Of a DNA stretch of 64,000 nt, positions 1 through 12,600 are shown piece by piece. The DNA lies in assembly GCA_963920575.1 (NCBI GenBank), contig OY986965.1:16010290-16074289 (forward strand). Direction: 5' to 3'. A program made the position numbers and the translations under genes. The notes under the pieces are model-generated. The model saw only the letters and a list, made by a program, of their open reading frames with translations. It did no database searches and was not told where the DNA came from. Position 1 is the first letter of the stretch; each line of letters begins with the position of its first letter. Origin of the DNA: Narthecium ossifragum. Its lineage: Eukaryota > Streptophyta > Magnoliopsida > Dioscoreales > Nartheciaceae.

Positions 1-647
1 AAGCAAACCTTGCCTGGAGTTTTGGATATCGAAGCCGTCCACACGGTAAGTTAGAGAAAGGTAAATCTTAACCTTAAAAGCTAGTTCAGTATGCCTATAC
101 CGGAGAAGATGAAGAATAAGTTAGAGAAAGAACTCAGAAGAAAGGCAAATCTTAACCTTAATCCAGATTGCAAACCTTATATCACGCGTAAGATTGACAT
201 ATTACATGTGTAACATAACAAAGAAAAAGTTTCCCTCGTCCAATTGTCATTGTCAACAGCGTCTACATTTGTGGCCACAGTGCATGACCTCAAAAGAAAG
301 TGAACATTCTGATATAGGAGGAATGCGGCTACAATACTATAGTGATTCATCTCAACAACAGATAGAGAGTGATGATGTCCATTGAAAATGGGCAGAAACT
401 TGTCATCGGACCCTGCTTATCTGACAACATAACGCTAGACGATAGACAGTTTAATCTGACAAGAAATTACCTTGAAGAGAGATTGGAGCAAGTGCATGTC
501 CTTATTGGTCTTTTTTAGCATAACAGTGGCTGCAACAAAATTATCAGTCATGCACATGAGAGAAAGCATAAACCATTAGCTCCCAAGAAGAAAAGGTGTA
601 AAGTAGCGAAATGACAAGGTGAGCCGCCAAAAACACTAATTCTCAGA
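1..647. other. Downstream flank and 3' UTR side of KAPP
   Basis: AT-rich sequence beyond the KAPP stop codon (TAA, 650-648 on the minus strand). No coding potential is visible. A short diverged direct repeat (GTTAGAGAAAG plus AAATCTTAACCTTAA) occurs at about 50-75 and 119-162. The gene-proximal part is probably 3' UTR. Confidence 0.4.
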
Positions 648-3600
648 TTAAACTATAGAATTTGTGATACAAGAATCTATTCGCATAGTGTCAATGTCCA
701 AGAAAACTATAGAAGTATTGTCTTTGGTTCGCAAAGCTCTGGCTTCGCTTAGTACAAAATCTGCTATCCTTGTAGCCGAATCCTCGCTGCAAGCATTACA
801 GCTCTCCTTCATCTGCAATTTCCACATATGACGGCATTACTTCTCAGGTCCTAAACAAGCTGGCCCAAAACTGAAGTACACCTCGAGATTCCATACCTGA
901 TTGATGAGCTGCACAGCCTTCTTGATGCCAATAACATCCCATAGACCATCACTGCAGTTCAAGTATATGCAGACGCTCAAGAATACACAAGCCATAATCT
1001 TCTGCACTAGTTATATGGACAAAACTGCAGGCTTACCTTGCCAATAATGCAAATGCTGAGCATGCTTCGGTTATATGCACAACTGGGCTGACATAAGGCT
1101 CTGAGCTGAAGCGGACATCTTGCTCTTTCAAGAACTTGTCACCGAGCATACGACAAATGTTTAAGCCTGCATAAGCAGAAATATATGATAACAACACTAA
1201 ATTTCATGTTCTTTGCCTTGCTAGAAAACAGCCTCAGCAGAATGGACATCAATGATCAAGAAAGGAAAAGCACCAGAAATGCGTGCTTCACCATCTTTCA
1301 GTGGGTTTCCTGCTTTTCTCAAGCGAGTTCGTTCAGACAAACTCGTAACTCTGTGGTCTTCTGTCATATTGATCTGCTTTCCATCGACACTGCAACGGAG
1401 AGAAGATTTAATCAGACAAACACTAGGATAGTTGTAGAGCAAGCCAACAGTCATGCGCAAGGAAAATACTTCCAATTAAGTTAAACCCCATTATCCTGGA
1501 CAACTAGCAAACAATGCAAGAACTCTCGGCGGATCAAGTGGCAACTATCTAATCACACAATAATTTCCTTTCTCCTTTCTCCTTTTGCTTTTTCTAGCTT
1601 TGAAAAAAAAGAAAGAGCTTCTGACATGGTTCTTGCAAAAAAGTAGAATGTCTATGAGGGTAACCCGTATCAACCTCCACTTCAAGCATTTTGGTGCCAT
1701 GCATCTTTGCAATTCACATAGATCTCTTTTCTCGAAGTATACTCGTGTTAAAAGTATTTCACATTCCATACCATGTACTACAGTCCCAGTTGGCACAGTA
1801 CATTTAGTGCCAGCACAGCAATTCATGTTCCATAACAATACAGTTTCTTGGTATGAAAGAATAAGCCTGCTCCCATTTGTGTATATGTACTACTTCTTAT
1901 AATTTAGTGTAAATTGCATTTTGGTACCTCCAAGTTTGATACATTGGAATTCTAGTACCTCCAAAATTTTGATTTGCTACTGGATATGCCCCCAAGTTTT
2001 GAATCCACGCTCTTTAGTACCACACCCCAAACGCCGTTATATGTGCTAACGGAAGGCTCTAATTTTGACTTTTTAAAATTTAATTTTGACTTTTTTGACC
2101 ACTCATTTACACGTGGCAGAGAGGGAACCAAAGACGAGGAGAGAGAGCGTGCCAAGAGGAAGAGAGATTTCAAGGATAGAGAGAAGATGAGAGAGAGGAG
2201 AGAGAAGATGAGAGCGTCATATCACGCCCTCAGCGCCGCCTCCTTCTCTGGTGCTCGCGGCGACGGAGGGGGCAGCATGGCGGCGCACAACCTGGCCTTG
2301 GAGCTGTCCGCCATGAGGTCGTTGTAGGCTACAACGGGGTTGCCGTGAGCGCGTCGACGACGAGGGAGGCGGGTGGGTATGGTGGCGGCAAAGTTGAGGA
2401 TGCCGTGGAGACAGTCTAAGGGGCGGCGAACACCAGTGGCAGCGAAGGAGGGGCAACACAGATTTCCTTTTCCTTCTTTTCTCCTACTCGTGTTGCCTCC
2501 CCTTTTTCATGCTTTCGTTCCTTCTCTTCTTCATCTCCAGCAGTGATCAGCATCACCACCATCGCCATCACCATCACGGCCGCCTCCAACGCCACAGACC
2601 ACCATTGCTATCATCCATGTACGCCTTGATTTCGACCAAGATTGATGCCCTCACCACCATGGATTTTCTTACCGCTGATACGCACCGTTCCGGTCTCCAC
2701 CGGCACCGGTATGTACCGCCGGTACGGCATGTACCGGCCCGGTACGCCGGTGTGCCTGAGAAAGGGGAGGAAAAGAGGGAGGAGGAGAAGAGAAGAGGAG
2801 AAGAGGAGAAGAGGAGAAGAGGAGGGGAGGAAAGAGGGGGAGGAGGAGATCGTCGTCGTCGTCGCCGGTGAGAGAAGAGGAGAGGAGGTCCTGCTTCGTC
2901 GTCAGTGAGAGAAGAGGATCGCCGGCGAGAGGAGAAAGGGCGGCCGGCGGCGATTGTGTAGATTAGGGTTAGGTTAGATTGGTTTTTTATAACTTAACTT
3001 AAGTTAACGGGTTTCGGATAACGAGTTTCGGGTAGCGGGTTTCTAACTTTTCTTTATATAATGGGTTAGGTTAGAAACTAACCTAACATCTCCTTCCCTT
3101 CTCTCCCCGATGGCGGCGGCGGCTCTCCATTCCTCCTCGACGGCGACGGCAACGGCAACGGCGACCCTCTTCTCCTCCTTTCCTCCCCTCCCCTCTCTCT
3201 TCTTCCCCTTTTTCCTTCTTCCCTGCAGCAGTCGGCCCTTTTTTTTTGCATTTTTTCCCAGTACATACCGGCCGAAACCGGTATGAACCGTGGCGTACCG
3301 GCCGAAACGCTGCTGTTCCGGCCGGTTCACCCCAAGTCCGGCACCGGGGGAAAAACCGTCCCGATGGATAATCGGGACGGTAAATATCGGCCGGTACGCG
3401 AGATACCGTCCGGTATGGCAATCCATGCTCACCACCAACTAACATTAGCTCCGACCGGATCTACAGCAACCACCTCTTCTCCGGCGTCACTCTCATCCCC
3501 AGCACCTACGCCGATCCACTTCATCGCCATTGTTCTTTAGAGATATATAGTAAAACAGACAATGGCGACGGCGAACACGCTAGACCTAGACCTGGCCGTC

Positions 3601-6600
3601 CATGTCCTCAGAGGCAGGTGGGTCATGGCCTTCGCATGCTTTCTGCTCGCCCATAACGAAGCAGGCAGTCCTACTTATGCCACGGTCGACAAGAATGGCG
3701 ACGGAGCAAGCGGCGTTGGCGAGGACCTGCTCGTTGACAAAGCGGATGACGATGTTGGTGGCCTCCATGCCGTCGTCGGCTGTCTGCTGCTTGTGAAACC
3801 GGAGAACGATGAGGGCAATGCGCTTGTCCCCAGCCAACGAGCACACATCCTGGTGCATGGTGGAGTAGGGAGCGATCGCAGTGAGTGCCAACACCGAGAC
3901 ATCGCCGGCATGCTGCTCGTAGCTCTCGAAAGCAGCGACGATGTGGTCGGATTGTGCTTGAGATGAATGAAGGGTGGAGAGAACAGAGACATGGGGAGGG
4001 AGAGAGACCATGGAGAGAGATAGAGAGAGAAAGGAGAGAGAACGGGGTTTCGTAAGTAAAAGTTGGTCACGTGCAGGACACGTGACCAGTTTCCGTCAAG
4101 TCCCCAGACGCCGTCTGGGTTGTGATACTAAAGAGCGCGGATTCAAAACTTGGGGGCATTCAGGAGCAAATCAAGTTTTTGGAGGTAATAGAATGCCAAT
4201 GTATCAAACTTGGAGGTACCAAAATGCAATCCACCCTACAATTTATATCTTGATGTAGTCAACAAGTGAGTTAGCTCAATTGCTGCCTTCATAGACATGA
4301 GAATCAGCTTTGCAAAGTCTTTGAGGTAACCATCTAAAACCAAAAAGACCATATTTAGTGGTCTCTTCTAGCCCATAGAGCAGCATCGTCTATCTACAAA
4401 ATCTTAAGCGCTCCAATAATGAGCACAAGGCATCACGGAAGACATAAATGTAATTGCAAATACATTCTTATGAGGAGACTTTTCTTTCCTTCAAATTTCT
4501 GTGCTTATGAGCTAGTTTAGCACACACGCTTCAGTGCAGGACAAAATCACAATCAAGAAACCCTCACCAGGCATATTATATGGTCTATGGATCAATAAGA
4601 ATAATAAGTTGATATACCAACAGGAACAATAATAAATGACAAGAAACAGAAGATCATAAATGTGAAGAATGGCATACTTCATAAAGCAAGCTGAATCCCC
4701 AAGATTAGCACATTGTGCGAAAAATTCTTTGTTATGATCAAACCAGACCAAAAGAATTGTAGCAGTGCAACCCTGAAACATATCATAAAAATTAAAATAA
4801 ATTAACATAATAAAACACCAATTGTTTGAGCACCAAGAATTTACAAACCATTGAGCCTTAAGTATGTACACAGAATTTACATTGAAATAAAGACATCAGA
4901 AGCTGAAAGTACCTATGGAACCAAATAATCCATGAAACATGAAATAACTCATTTACTTATCTATACATTGATATCTGCAGAATAGTCATTATATCATTAA
5001 AAAATCTCATGAACTGCTGCAAGCAACTTGCTTGAATACTAAACTTCACTGCAGCTTCAATCAAGTCAAGCAGATATCTTAACACACTGGTTTGATCCTA
5101 CATTGAGTAATTTTCTGGTGAACTACAAGATAGGATTGATTGCAGTACTCGATAAGGATTTATCCTGAAAAGGATCACCACGACATCTGCAGCCGGTTAG
5201 CCTTCATAATAATGTGGAATAGGAATAGACAACTTGACAAGAGTATACAACTATAAATCTTCAAGCATTAGTGCCTTATATACTGCAACTGACTTGCCTA
5301 GTAAGAAAAAGATAACGAGAAGGGAAAGAAGGGAAATATGAAGTAGGACAATTTTCTGACTCACCTTGTAGTTTAAAGAATTACCCACAAAATTTCTTTG
5401 CTTCAGACAAAAGTCAGGAAGTTAATAACAGGACACTTTGCCAGCAAAAACACCTAATTAGTGGCCCATTATTCAATCAGCATAATACAGATCATTATCA
5501 GACCCATAAATGGATGTTTTCGATGAACGGGTATCACAACTTGAAGCGCAATCTATATGCTACAAGGTAGCAATCATAGATAATGTCAAATTGCAGTTAA
5601 ATAAAAGTAGGTGTGAGCAAAACCGAAACTCAAAAACTGATCCAAACAATTTCGGTTCGTTCGGTTCAGCTTTTCGGTTCATTTGGTTTGGTTCGGTCTT
5701 TTACTCATAAAATAATCAGTATTCAGTTCGGTTGAAGTTTTTCACTTTAAATTTCAATTAAAACCGAAAACCCGAATTCTTAGCTCAATACCCATATTTT
5801 ATTTTGCAGATTAAATAACTACAGATAATTCGGTTTGGTTCGGTTCGTTTCAATTTTTCACTTGAACTTCAATCAAAACAGAAAACTCAAATTTTAGTTA
5901 AATATTCATATTCTATTTTGTAGAATAAATAACTACACATATAATTCAGTTTGGTTCAGTTTTTAAAATATTGGAGCAAATAAATTCAGTTCCGTTCCGT
6001 TCGGTATGGTTTTTACATTAGTTCTTGACAGTTTGGTTCTTTTATATTGGACAGAAAACATTCAGTTTTTTGGTTCAAAAGCGAATACCGAACCGAAAAC
6101 CCAGTGCTCACCCCTATTATAAATGGAGTCATTGAATGACAAAAAACTATGACCAAAGAAAAGACAAAAGAAAGGAGGAAACCTCATACTGATGATGCAT
6201 GGCAGCTTCTGTCAAACAAAAGGCGTCCTTAAGGACATCTGAAGCGTCGCAAAGCGAAATAACCCTTTCTCTCTTTTCAGGATATGATAGAATATGGACA
6301 ATATTCTCAGGCAGCATCCTGGAAAATAAGACAGACAGAAGTAACATAACTTTCATTAGAATGGTAGAGATCAAAGTAACATAGATGATAAAGCTTTTAG
6401 TTCCAGAGCAGAGGTGCTAATGACAATTATACTTCCAGATGCCTTTCTTATATATTCAAGAACATCCAATGATACGGATAGGTAACTTAAACAATTATGC
6501 AAGATACAGGTCCAAGCATATGCATATGTGATGGGAAATGGATAGGTCTATGAAATAATCATAAACAAGTTTAGGATTAAAGACCAGGATATACAATCTG

Positions 6601-9600
6601 CTTATGACCTTTTAAGCCCAAATGCAATAAATAGCTAATGAAAACAAATCATTTTCATCTCAAGAACATTCTAGGCCACCTAGTCCACTGGCACGATCAT
6701 TGATCATGTTTACATACTTACAGATACATTCCTACAATTGTGAGAAAACCCACAAATCCTACCCGCACCGCATTCACAAACCCATAAAGGTATCCCCTGA
6801 CCAAACAGTCAGCACAAATCATCCCAAACAAGAACGCACTGCAACGTGAGAAACTTGGAGTTGAAGAATGAAAGTTCGGAAGGCTGAAAACCCTGCAGAT
6901 GATGAATACATCAAGTGGAGGTGCAGGATTGGGAGCATCCGGAGGCTGGCAACGTTCATAAGAGAACAAGGTCAAGATGGCACAAGCTTTCAGAATCCAC
7001 TGGATGTTTCTGGCTAGGGGTTTCAAGTTAGGTGACACTATGTTGTATTTTGTGGTCAACCCAACTGATCCAGTAAAACCGTAGAGTAATGGCTGCTTAC
7101 GCATTTTGCAGTGAGGAAATTGCCTTTAGGTGTTGACCGTTCCATTCCCCCGCATTCTGCAACTGATGCCTTCACTTCTTTTCATGGCCCTAGATATGAC
7201 CTACCCCGAGGAATTTTGAAGGGTCTGTCATATTGTAACAATAACAGGTAGCAAACAAGGAGAAGTGGTCCTAAATATGACCTACCCCAAGGAGTTTTGA
7301 AGGGTCTGTCATCTTGTAACAATAAAAACAGGTAGCAAACACCTTCTCCTTGTTAGACACCCCATGAAGTCTCTTAAATGTTCAGGCTGATAGGGCAAAG
7401 CAAACTCATTCCTTAATAAAGACACAATAACAAAAGGTTTTTAAACATTAACCACCCCTTGACAAGCTTACCCACACCATGCAGGCAAAACAAACATGCA
7501 ACGGATTTTTGTAGCAAGAACAATTTGCTGACATATCAACTACATTATTAAGAAGAGGTTGAGACTCTCAGCAAGGGCGAGGACTGCAGCAAATAAATCC
7601 AGATTTTAGCCATGGTGATGCAGGACTATTGAGAGGAGAGAGTAGGAGGGAAGAAAGAAGAAGAAGAAGTTAAGTAAGAAGAGGGTGGAGAAGGAGAACG
7701 AAATAGAGTGAGTCAATGGAGAAAGAGCTACAAAGCTTTCATCTAGAGAGTGAGTCAAGGGAGAAAGAGCTACAAAGCTTTCATTTAGAGAGCAAGTCAA
7801 GGGAGAAAGAGCTACAAAGCTTTCATCTATTCATCAATTAACTCTCACAAATGACTAAGGCCTCCCTTTTATAAGGGAACCTGATTTGACCATCTCTAAT
7901 GGGTCCATGTTTAAAGTAACAAAAGGACCCAGCAAAGAAATAAGGACTCAGATACTAAAGACTCACAAACGAATAAAAAAAAGGACTAGGACTCAGGACT
8001 CAAATAACAAAAGGCTGGAGACCGGTCTGACAAAGGACCTGGATCAGGTGCCCAATCTAAGTTGTAGATTGCATTTGAATGTTGATCCTTAAACTGGGCA
8101 TCCTATGCTTTGACTTCCCAAAAGAACTATTCCCTCCAAATATGCTACTATCTGTTTTTTCTTGTTTTTAGATTAAACTTTTAAACCTGGCTTAGGGTGG
8201 ACAATGCCCTTAAAACCATAAAGTCTCCAAGAGGATTGAAACCCAAACCCACCTCATGAGCCCCTGTTTGGTTTGGGGATAGGGGGGATAACCCCCGTAT
8301 CCCCTCCTTTATCCTCAAACATAATAGGGATATCAAAATAAGGATAATGTGGGTTAAGGTGGGCCATCCCAAAAAATAGTGATGGAACTTATCCTATCCC
8401 CATTTAACTCCACCCCGATTTATATCCACATTTCTACTTTTTTATTAAAAAAACATTTTGACCTATCCCCACTCATTATCCCAGCTTTTCTAAACCCAAA
8501 ATCCCTTAATCCGGAATAGCCTATCCCCTTACCAAACAGCCTCTGAGGACGTTCCTAGACCCAAGAGGTGGTAACTGTCAGGGCCTTAAACCCCTGACAC
8601 GGGCCATGAGGCGCGTCAGCCGTAGTTGACACGGGCCACGGCCTAGACCATGGCGCGGTGCATCACACCAAGCCATGGGCAGAATGGAAACACCATGATC
8701 GCACGAGCAAACATCCTTGAACGAGGCTAGACGACATTTTCCCAAAGATGACGCGACAAATTCTGAGCATGGCACGACGGACCAAACCAAGAAGGAAGAC
8801 GGCACGCCAAGACGCGGTGCGGCGCGAGCCCAGCGGAGCATGATGCGCGCAGGAGCAAGTCAAGCGAGCGGGACACACGCCAAGGCGATCAAAAAGGACG
8901 CGCGGGTCGAGCACGTGCGCGACGCGCTCAGGAAGCCTAGTCCGACTCGAACTAAGACTTGGCTTGCCTAGGCTGATGCGGTAAGTGCTTGGGAGAAAGC
9001 CACGCGGGCTAATCACCTAATTCCACTTGGAATGGAAGCTCTAAGAAGGATGACGCGGTCATAAACCGTTTTGGCACGGAAGAATTTGAAGATGACGCGC
9101 GACTCCGAGTTGGACTAGGAGACGACGCGCCAAACCGGGCGGTTGCGCCTTGGAGGCCAATCCAGCCGAGCAAATTCAAATGTCTCGCATGCGTTTGACT
9201 TGGAATAGGTGATGACATGGGGGAATAACCGTTTTAACTCAGGGAAACTTGTTGTTGGTGCGGAAGAATAGGAAGGAGTCCTATTTTGAGTCAAGGAGCA
9301 ATCATGGCTGTCTTAAAGCAAGTCAAACTCAAGAGAGAGTCCATCTAAGTTTGGAAACTTAGTGTTATGTTTATCTATAGGCTAGATGTGGATGTAAGTC
9401 AGGACTTTGAGTAGGACTTTGTATGAGTGGCTTGTTGGAGCAAGTCGAGGACTATTCCTCTATATAAGGAATAGGCAGGCAAGGTATTGGGGAGAAAAAA
9501 GGCTTTGGCTAGATGTGAGGGACATCTGGGTTATAGGCCAGCTCACGGATTGAAGATCCACGAGGGATTGAGAGATCGTGAGGTAGAAGAATTGGAGGGT

Positions 9601-12600
9601 TCTTCTAGGGTTTTGGGGTGAGAGCTTCTTGTATTGAGAGTGATTGTACTTCAAAGGGTTGGGGGGCGAGAGAAAAGTGCTCTTGTAATCATTAGTCAAT
9701 AAAGGAGTTGGGATCTCATCCCTTATCCAAATTCGTGTGGGTCTTGTGTGTGTGCAAGGCAAAAATGAGGGCTAGTCAAGAGGCAGTCGGGCTGCCAGGC
9801 GGAGTACACAAGTGGTGCACAGATGGTGTGCAGATGGCGCGCGAGCGGAGCACAAGCGGCGCGCGGCGGCGGTGTGCAGGCGGCGATGAGGTCTCTTGGC
9901 GCCATCATCAGACAAGTAAGCAAGAAAATTTTGTTCCTTTATTTTTCCCGGTGACAGTAACCACCCTTACAAGAACTCATGTATTGCTACTATCTGTTAT
10001 TTTCAATGACCTTCTCCAATGAACTGATTATAATGCCAGGTATTTCATCTTATATCAGCTAATTGTTTATAAAAATATTTCTTCTCTTTCCTAAGAGGAA
10101 AGGTAAATTCAAGACATCAAGGGAAAGGTAAAATGATGACCGAGGGATAGAAGGATACGTTAGAAGGGTAAAGAAAGATAATTGACAAAGGAAATTACTA
10201 GGTCAAACCACAAGCATTTTGTGCACTCAAGGATGATCAATCATAATGTGCTGAATATATGACTAGGGTAGTCATAACTAGTACTACATTAATTATACGT
10301 TGATCCTAATAATTCAAATCAACCACAACCTATTAACGCCTAAAAGAGTACCGTAACATATCTCTTATAATAAGAGCATTTACTCCTGTGACATTTTCAG
10401 AAACTTCGCAAAATAAAGGGTAAAGAGGTTGCCTCATTATTTTTTGCCTTGAAAAGCAAATCGTCTACTTTATACAGCCCAACTCACGCAACATTGTCAT
10501 GTGAACACTGAAGAGCATCTTTCTCTCTGCAACTTCTAGATGCTCACACTCACCATCTTTAGCCATAACACTAAGCCACTTAGTGGTGTCTATTTTAAAT
10601 TGCAAAAAAAAACTAGACATTCACGGACAGATTATTGTGAGAAACGATTTTTGCAAATAACAGTATCAATGCAAGAAGAAAATATATACTTAACCGAATA
10701 GCAGCCATAAAAATAAGCAAATAGTGCAAGCAATTTAATGTTCACAGAAAGATGGATAAAATAAGCAATAATGCACACATAACCGTTCTCTAAATGAGAG
10801 TTAATTCATGTTCAAAGTACTTCATAGAAGAGATTCAAGAATTAGCAACAATTACTTAATGGATACAGGTGATGAAAGAAAACAATAAGCAAACCGTTTT
10901 AGTAATGTTTCAAACAAGAATTAGCAACCTCAAAAGCAACATGCACCAAAAACAATTAACAAGGAAAAGAGGTGGTATAGTTTTCCATAGAAGACTATCT
11001 AAATAAGTGACTTGTAAATTTTTGGTCTATAGAGCAAATCAAGCCTATTTGTTTACAATAAAAAACATGTCTATGCCTGACCCTCATAATCATTCAGATG
11101 GGCAAATGGAACACTAACTTGCTTGCAGCCTTGGCAGCTCCGACTCCACCATGACCATCAAAAATGCCAAAAAGTCCAAACTGCATAAAAAGACTATCAG
11201 AACAGATTTTTAATGGAATTGCATACGATATAAAAATAGAACCTGTTCAACACCGGGGAGGGGCAATCGACAATAGCACATGTCTTCCATTGGAAGCCTC
11301 TTTCCACCTCGACGCATGGCCATTGGATCAGATGCTACACCAACTCCAATCGGTATTTGACTTTCAACATGCTTCGTAATCTGAACCTGCAACAAGTAAA
11401 AAAAGTGAAGGCAGATGTAATTATGTAAAGATCCACAAGGTGAACTAGGTATAACACGCTACAGCTGCAGAAAAAGACAGTTCTGAAAAGAGAACGTAAA
11501 AGCTCAGCAATAAATTCATCATACTTCGTTGAGAACACAAAGAAAAGTGAGCAATAACGAAATTGTGCCTGTGGTATAATCAAGCATGGTTACATAAAGA
11601 TGCAGTTGATGAAAACAACAAGGAAGAGCTCAAGAGTAGTATATGTGCACAAATGAGGCATAATGGGTGCTACTTAGATAATCACTAGTGAATATTAAAA
11701 CTACATTTCTAAAAAACAAAAGGTGAGTGCTTTGAAAAATCAGTGTTAACAATTTCAAGCAAAACAATTAGGAATTTATTCACATCTTCTACCGAAAATT
11801 CTCTGATCTAGATATTTGCCTCTGTAATTTTTTATATCAAACAACACGATTGAAATTTCAGAAATTGTCAAATTCCTCAATAGATTTATTGAACCAATAT
11901 GCGGAAAATATTTATAACACCTCATAGCAACCAGCAAAGTTGTTATTATTTATTTGCTTCTCTTGTGATATTCCATGGCTTCTGACTCTTGGATCTCCTT
12001 CGTCCTTTGACAGGAATAAAACTGAAGACTTATTCCCTATCCTCCCATCATTTTGTGCTCCTTGTCAAACATTGAGACTTCAGGTTTCAGTGATGGTAGG
12101 TTCACGTCTGATTCTTTAAATCTTGAAGTTTCTGGTCAAACCATAAGTAAAAGGTATCTCATATCAACTTTTTCTCTTTATTGAAGGTTACCTTTGGCAA
12201 GAGCTTCATGACCGCTTTACAGTAAATGAACTGACAATGAATGAAACTTCTCCACAACACAAAATACTTTGGCGCATAAAGAGATGGTATAAAACTAGTC
12301 AGTTAACGTTAAGGTTACAGTAAATTTTGAGGGCAATCAAATTTCAGAAAATCATATTTTGACAACTCACATGTCATTGAAAGGACCACTTGACATTGAA
12401 TTCACCAAGCATGAAACAGTGTTCTTAACTTTAACAGCAAAAAGACAGAATATGCCTTTAAACTCACCAATACTTTCGAAGAAGAGCCAAATGTAATAAT
12501 GTCTTCATTTTCTAGCTCAACTGGATCACTCCAATGCCTACATCCAGAATCTGAATGGTGGACTGGCTGGGAATTCAGCAGAGTTCCATTCAAGCTGCCC

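Larger units (their letters stand above)
1907..4236. mobile_element. Non-autonomous Mutator-like element (Pack-MULE) in KAPP intron 9
   Basis: Long terminal inverted repeats of roughly 120-130 bp: 1907-2035 (with TTGCATTTTGGTACCTCCAA) is matched in inverse orientation at about 4110-4236. The flanking 9-bp duplication is TATAATTTA (1898-1906) and TACAATTTA (4237-4245), one mismatch. Long TIRs with a 9-bp TSD are diagnostic of Mutator-like elements. No transposase is encoded. The interior holds a host gene fragment on the minus strand (CHX antiporter) and a nested element, so it behaves as a Pack-MULE. It is spliced out with KAPP intron 9. Confidence 0.88.

Noticed and set aside
2509..2908. Overlapping plus-strand ORFs with His- and Arg/Glu-rich products
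   Set aside because: Low-complexity translation of GA-rich and CAC-repeat DNA inside the nested element; no domain.
6718..7104. 128-codon minus-strand ORF in KAPP intron 7
   Set aside because: Somewhat hydrophobic and coding-like, but I recognise no family and no flanking splice sites or element ends; left as intronic sequence.
9708..10022. ORF spanning the solo LTR end
   Set aside because: It runs across the LTR boundary and target duplication, so it is accidental.
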